From JBOGFC01 sp050742155 (GTDB taxonomy: Bacteria > Actinomycetota > Acidimicrobiia > Spongiisociales > JALYHC01), in contig JBOGFC010000191.1 of assembly GCA_050742155.1 (NCBI GenBank), positions 1-9,471 of the forward strand: a stretch of DNA of 9,471 nt, read 5' to 3'. Below are positions 6,539-9,471 of this stretch, piece after piece. Within the stretch, counting starts at the first letter, position 1, and each line of letters begins with the position of its first letter. Under the pieces are notes generated by a model that was given only the letters and a program-made list of their open reading frames with translations, ran no database searches and was not told the origin of the DNA. The position numbers were made by a program, and so were the translations under genes.

Positions 6539-8646
6539 GTGTCCCACTCCAGGACGTAGCTGGTGGGAAAGATCTCCGGCGCCTCCTGCTCCGAGCCGGC
6601 CAGGCGCACCACCAGCTCCCCGTCGGCGGAGAAGAGCCCCTCGCCCGGGAAGGTGGCCGGCCAGCCGACCTCACGGAACTGCCCGGCTCCCCAATCGAAG
6701 GCTTGCGCCGACTCGACCCGGAACCCGAAGCCCGGGCCGCCGCGGGAGATGGACAGCTGTCCGGGCGGGACGGCGGGAAGCTGGTAGCGGAGCAGCACCG
6801 CCTCCACTCCGGGAGCGAAGATCTGCATGGCCGCCCCCTCCACGCGAGAGGCGCCCTCCAGGGCCAGCACCTGCGGGGTGGCCCGCCCCATCTCGAGGAC
6901 CTCCTCGTCCGAGAGGTCGAGGGGCACTACCACCAGAGAGGGCCCGGTGGCGGCCTCGGGCCGCCCGTCGATGCCCACCTGGTAGGCGAGGTCGTCGGTG
7001 TAGCCGAAGAAGAAGGGGCCCGCGGACATAAGCTCCGGCGCCATCTCGGTCAGGGTGAAGGCGAGCGGCCCCAGCCGCCGCCAGGGATCAGGGCCGGCGA
7101 CGCCTCCGGGCTCGTGGCCGATCTTCTCCATGACGGCCATCATCAAGGGGGGCTCGAATGGCTCCCGCACCGCATCGAGGCGTAGGGAGAGGGTGCCTTC
7201 CCGGCCGGGCTCGAGCAGGGCGGCGGAGGCCGAGGCCGACGAGCCGTGGGCCATCCCCCAGGCCCAGAACCGCCAGGGCGTGCCGTTCGCCACTCGCAGC
7301 TCCAGGTTCTCGCCGGTGCGCGACAGCCGGGCCGACAGCTCGTCCATTTCCGGGCTCCAGAGTGCTTCGGCGGTCCCGGCCCCCAGCCGGGGCAGCTCGA
7401 AGGCGATGGTGGTGCCCTCTTCCCCGGGGAGCACCCGCGCCTCGACCCGAGCGCCGATCCCGAACCAACCCGAGGCGTCGAGCGGATAGCCGGTCCAGCC
7501 GGCGGGGAGCTCGAGGGTGTGGGTCCCCTCGTCGCCGGCCACCATGATGAGGGCCGAGCGCGCCCGGGCCGCCGATCCCTCGTCCACCACCACCGTGGCG
7601 TGGGCCGCCACTCGCTCATCGAGCTGACGGCGCCCGGCCAGCCAGAACCCTCCCACGAACAGCAGGCTGAGTGCCGGAACCGTCAGCCAGGCCCAGTCGG
7701 GCCGCCCCAGCCGCCGCAAGACGATGAAGTTGACGGGCCCGGTCAGGGCCACGTAGGCGAGGATGCCGCCCAACAGCCAGGGCAGCCCGGGCACCGGAGC
7801 GCTCCGTCCCCCGCTGGCCGCCTCCAGCAGCTGGAAGCCGGGCTCGGGCCCGTGGAAGTTGGTGTGAATCAGCGGCGGAGGGACGTCGCGGATCACCCGC
7901 GCCCACTCCTCGGCCGCCACCGGGCGCCCCGTCTCGAAGACCACCACCTCTCCCCGGCCCACCCGGGCCACCGCGGCCCCGGTCCCCTCCAGAGGCGCCA
8001 GCTCTTCTCCTCCTAGAAAGGATGCCACCTCGGCCATCGGGCCCACCAGCCGGCCCCCCTGCTCCACCCAGGCGGCGATCCGGTCGTCCACCTCCTGGCC
8101 GGCGGCGCTCGCCGAGCCGGGACCGGCCACCAGGTAGGCGAGGGCCGAGAAGTCGCCCTCGAGGTCCTCCGATCCCAGGGCCAGGGCGGTGACCGGTCGG
8201 CCGACCGGCACGCTCCGCACCGTCCCCAGCACCCGTTCGGCGGCCGGGGCCCCAAAGAGGCCCACCAGCAGCTCGGAACCGGCCACCTTCAGGTTGACGG
8301 GCAGCCGGGCGATCTCGTCCTCGTCGACCCACAGGGAGACCATCACCCGGCGGGAGGCCCGCGAGGGCGGGAGCTCGACCGTGTAGAGCTTTTCGCCCCC
8401 GGCCGGGACCTCCACCGCCACGGCCACCACCTGAGCGCCCAGCGAGACCCGCAGCTCCCCCACCACCAGGAAGGGCGAGGCCAGGCCGACCCGCAGGGTC
8501 GAGGGGTGGAACGGATGCACGTACCCCTGCAGGCCCACCTGGGCCTGGATGGACACCTGGCCTGGTTGGGCGGCGGGAGGCGGGAAGACGGTCCCCACGA
8601 GGCTGGCGGTGAGGAGCAGCGCCGGGAGCAGGCCACCCATACCCAT
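6535..8646 (-). CDS. Large exported membrane-anchored protein with GATase-like segment
   Basis: Unnamed protein of about 703 residues. The N-terminus is a hydrophobic signal sequence (about residues 4-26, LLPALLLTASLVGTVFPPPA), followed by a beta-rich region to about 120. Residues 150-205 resemble the class I glutamine-amidotransferase-like fold found in MoxR-linked membrane proteins (alternating hydrophobic strands, then AAWVEQGGRLVG), but there is no catalytic Cys; I see no cysteine anywhere. Two membrane segments follow, about 288-309 (ILAYVALTGPVNFIVLRRLG) and 320-337 (WLTVPALSLLFVGGFWLAG), with the short PVNFIVLRRLGRPDWAWL linker often seen in such proteins. A long beta-rich C-terminal half comes after them, probably extracytoplasmic. 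I chose ATG 8646 because AGGTG lies 9 bases upstream; GTG 8658 (four residues longer) and ATG 8640 are alternatives. The stop overlaps the ABC ATPase start by 4 bases (GTGA), implying coupled translation. The role is unknown; a receptor or scaffold for the adjacent ABC and MoxR/DUF58 proteins is inference. Confidence 0.8.
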   Translation of the reverse strand: MGMGGLLPALLLTASLVGTVFPPPAAQPGQVSIQAQVGLQGYVHPFHPSTLRVGLASPFLVVGELRVSLGAQVVAVAVEVPAGGEKLYTVELPPSRASRRVMVSLWVDEDEIARLPVNLKVAGSELLVGLFGAPAAERVLGTVRSVPVGRPVTALALGSEDLEGDFSALAYLVAGPGSASAAGQEVDDRIAAWVEQGGRLVGPMAEVASFLGGEELAPLEGTGAAVARVGRGEVVVFETGRPVAAEEWARVIRDVPPPLIHTNFHGPEPGFQLLEAASGGRSAPVPGLPWLLGGILAYVALTGPVNFIVLRRLGRPDWAWLTVPALSLLFVGGFWLAGRRQLDERVAAHATVVVDEGSAARARSALIMVAGDEGTHTLELPAGWTGYPLDASGWFGIGARVEARVLPGEEGTTIAFELPRLGAGTAEALWSPEMDELSARLSRTGENLELRVANGTPWRFWAWGMAHGSSASASAALLEPGREGTLSLRLDAVREPFEPPLMMAVMEKIGHEPGGVAGPDPWRRLGPLAFTLTEMAPELMSAGPFFFGYTDDLAYQVGIDGRPEAATGPSLVVVPLDLSDEEVLEMGRATPQVLALEGASRVEGAAMQIFAPGVEAVLLRYQLPAVPPGQLSISRGGPGFGFRVESAQAFDWGAGQFREVGWPATFPGEGLFSADGELVVRLAGSEQEAPEIFPTSYVLEWDT

Positions 8647-8706
8647 ATTGACGTACACCTGTACCCCCAGGTTCCGGGTGCTCAGGCTACCGTCGCCCCG
8701 GCCGCC
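8647..8706 (-). promoter_or_regulatory. Intergenic gap with overlapping dyads at the start of the operon
   Basis: This 60-base gap between the enoyl-CoA hydratase gene and the large exported-protein gene is the only place before the seven-gene block where a promoter could sit. I see no convincing -35/-10 pair. Two small overlapping dyads are present: GTACA-N2-TGTAC at 8653-8664 and ACCTG-N6-CAGGT at 8657-8672. Both include the probable Shine-Dalgarno AGGTG (minus strand, 8660-8656). They could be an operator or a small hairpin hiding the ribosome binding site, but 5-bp arms are short enough to arise by chance. Confidence 0.3.
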
Positions 8707-9471
8707 TCACCTGCCTTCGAACCCGACGTCTCGCTTCTCGAGGAAGGCGGCCACGCCGCTCCGGGCGTCCTCGGTGTCGAACGAGACCTGGAAGGCCTCG
8801 GCTTCGATCCGCAGGCCCTCCTCGATCGGGCGCCCCCATCCTTCGTTCACGGCCCGCCGGGCCGCCCCGAGGGCCACGGTCGGCCCATCGGCGTAGGCGC
8901 GGGCGTCCTCCAGAACCCCCTCGAGGAGCCGGTCGGCCGGCAGGACCTTGTCGGCCAGCCCGATCTCGAGGGCCTCCCGGGCCGGGACGTGGCGGCCACC
9001 GTAGATCAACTCCTTGGCCCGGGCCAGGCCCACCAGCCTCGGCAGGCGCTGGGTCCCGCCCGCCCCGGGGATGATCCCCAGCTTGATCTCCGGCTGGCCC
9101 ACCCGGGCATCGTCCGCCAGGTAGCGAAAGTCGGCTCCCATCGCCAGCTCCAACCCGCCCCCCAGGGCGAATCCGAACACGGCGGCGATGGTCGGGAAGG
9201 GCAGCTCCTCGAGGTCCCGGATCACCTCGGAGAGGCGCCCGGCCAGGCGGTCGGGCCGCCCCGACTCGAAGGCGGCCTGGAACCCGGTGATGTCCGCCCC
9301 GGCCGCGAAGTGAGGCCGTCCGGTGATGACCAGCGCCCGGGCCTCGTGGCGGGCCGCTCGGAAGGCCTCCTCCAACAGGTCGGCCATCTCCAGCGAGAGC
9401 GCGTTGACGGGCGGCCGGCTCATGGTGATGACGGCCACCGATCCGTCCCGGGAGTACTCGACGTCGGCCAC
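8707..9471 (-). CDS. Enoyl-CoA hydratase/isomerase (crotonase) family protein
   Basis: Predicted crotonase-fold enzyme, most likely hydrating trans-2-enoyl-CoA to 3-hydroxyacyl-CoA in fatty-acid or related acyl-CoA degradation in the cytoplasm. The 254 residues match the usual length of about 255-265. The oxyanion-hole segments are visible: FAAGADI (residues 55-61) and FALGGG (101-106). Two glutamates lie where the catalytic pair of classical enoyl-CoA hydratase is expected: Glu108 in GGGLELA and Glu128 in GQPEIKLG, 20 residues apart as in the rat mitochondrial enzyme (144/164). GIIPGAGGTQRLPRLVG follows, and the protein ends in the typical FLEKRDVGFEGR. The start is a GTG lying exactly on the right window edge, so a slightly longer N-terminus outside cannot be excluded, although the protein looks complete. 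It ends in TGA, 60 bases before the next gene, and is probably functionally unrelated to that block. Both glutamates favour a hydratase over a plain isomerase; chain-length preference cannot be told. Confidence 0.95.
   Translation of the reverse strand: MADVEYSRDGSVAVITMSRPPVNALSLEMADLLEEAFRAARHEARALVITGRPHFAAGADITGFQAAFESGRPDRLAGRLSEVIRDLEELPFPTIAAVFGFALGGGLELAMGADFRYLADDARVGQPEIKLGIIPGAGGTQRLPRLVGLARAKELIYGGRHVPAREALEIGLADKVLPADRLLEGVLEDARAYADGPTVALGAARRAVNEGWGRPIEEGLRIEAEAFQVSFDTEDARSGVAAFLEKRDVGFEGR

Noticed and set aside
8648..8653. Plus-strand TTGACG as a -35 promoter box
   Set aside because: No -10 element follows at suitable spacing, and the only downstream gene on that side reads in the opposite direction.
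8647..8658. GTG 8658 as the start of the large exported protein
   Set aside because: Possible, but ATG 8646 has AGGTG 9 bases upstream. The difference is only four residues ahead of the signal sequence.

Overview
The window is very GC-rich (G+C clearly dominates, above all at third codon positions; not computed). Every gene I can support reads leftward on the minus strand. The crotonase-type fatty-acid gene, GTG starts, high GC and tightly overlapping genes suggest an actinobacterium, possibly a poorly sampled lineage. A high-GC Chloroflexota or Gemmatimonadota member cannot be excluded from this sequence alone.

Reading in the direction of transcription (right to left): an enoyl-CoA hydratase/isomerase family gene fills 9471-8707. 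After a 60-base gap comes a seven-gene block that looks like one operon. It encodes an exported or membrane-anchored protein of about 703 residues (8646-6535), an ABC transporter ATPase (6538-5600), two tandem paralogous ABC-2-type permeases (5603-4611 and 4614-3526), a three-TM coiled-coil protein with 16 consecutive Gly-Gln dipeptides (3548-1995), a MoxR-family AAA+ ATPase (1910-942) and a DUF58 protein with a complete MIDAS motif (939-73). Four junctions overlap (GTGA, ATGA, ATGA and a 23-base overlap) and MoxR/DUF58 are 2 bases apart, so translational coupling is likely. The only real break is an 84-base leader before moxR. The block is followed by a striking 15-bp inverted repeat (14 of 15 paired) and a strong ribosome binding site at the left edge for a gene outside the window.

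The parts fit a single membrane-associated machine (inference). A MoxR/DUF58 pair usually acts as an ATP-driven chaperone plus metal-ion-dependent adhesion module on a membrane or surface client. Here the candidate clients are an ABC-2 exporter with two different half-permeases, a large extracytoplasmic protein with a glutamine-amidotransferase-like segment, and a Gly-Gln-rich coiled-coil membrane protein. No substrate can be named. Each family is known, but the function of this combination is, to my knowledge, uncharacterised, and it is the best candidate for an undescribed system here.

There is no gene-free stretch longer than 300 bases. I see no tRNA, rRNA, CRISPR array, insertion sequence or phage gene.
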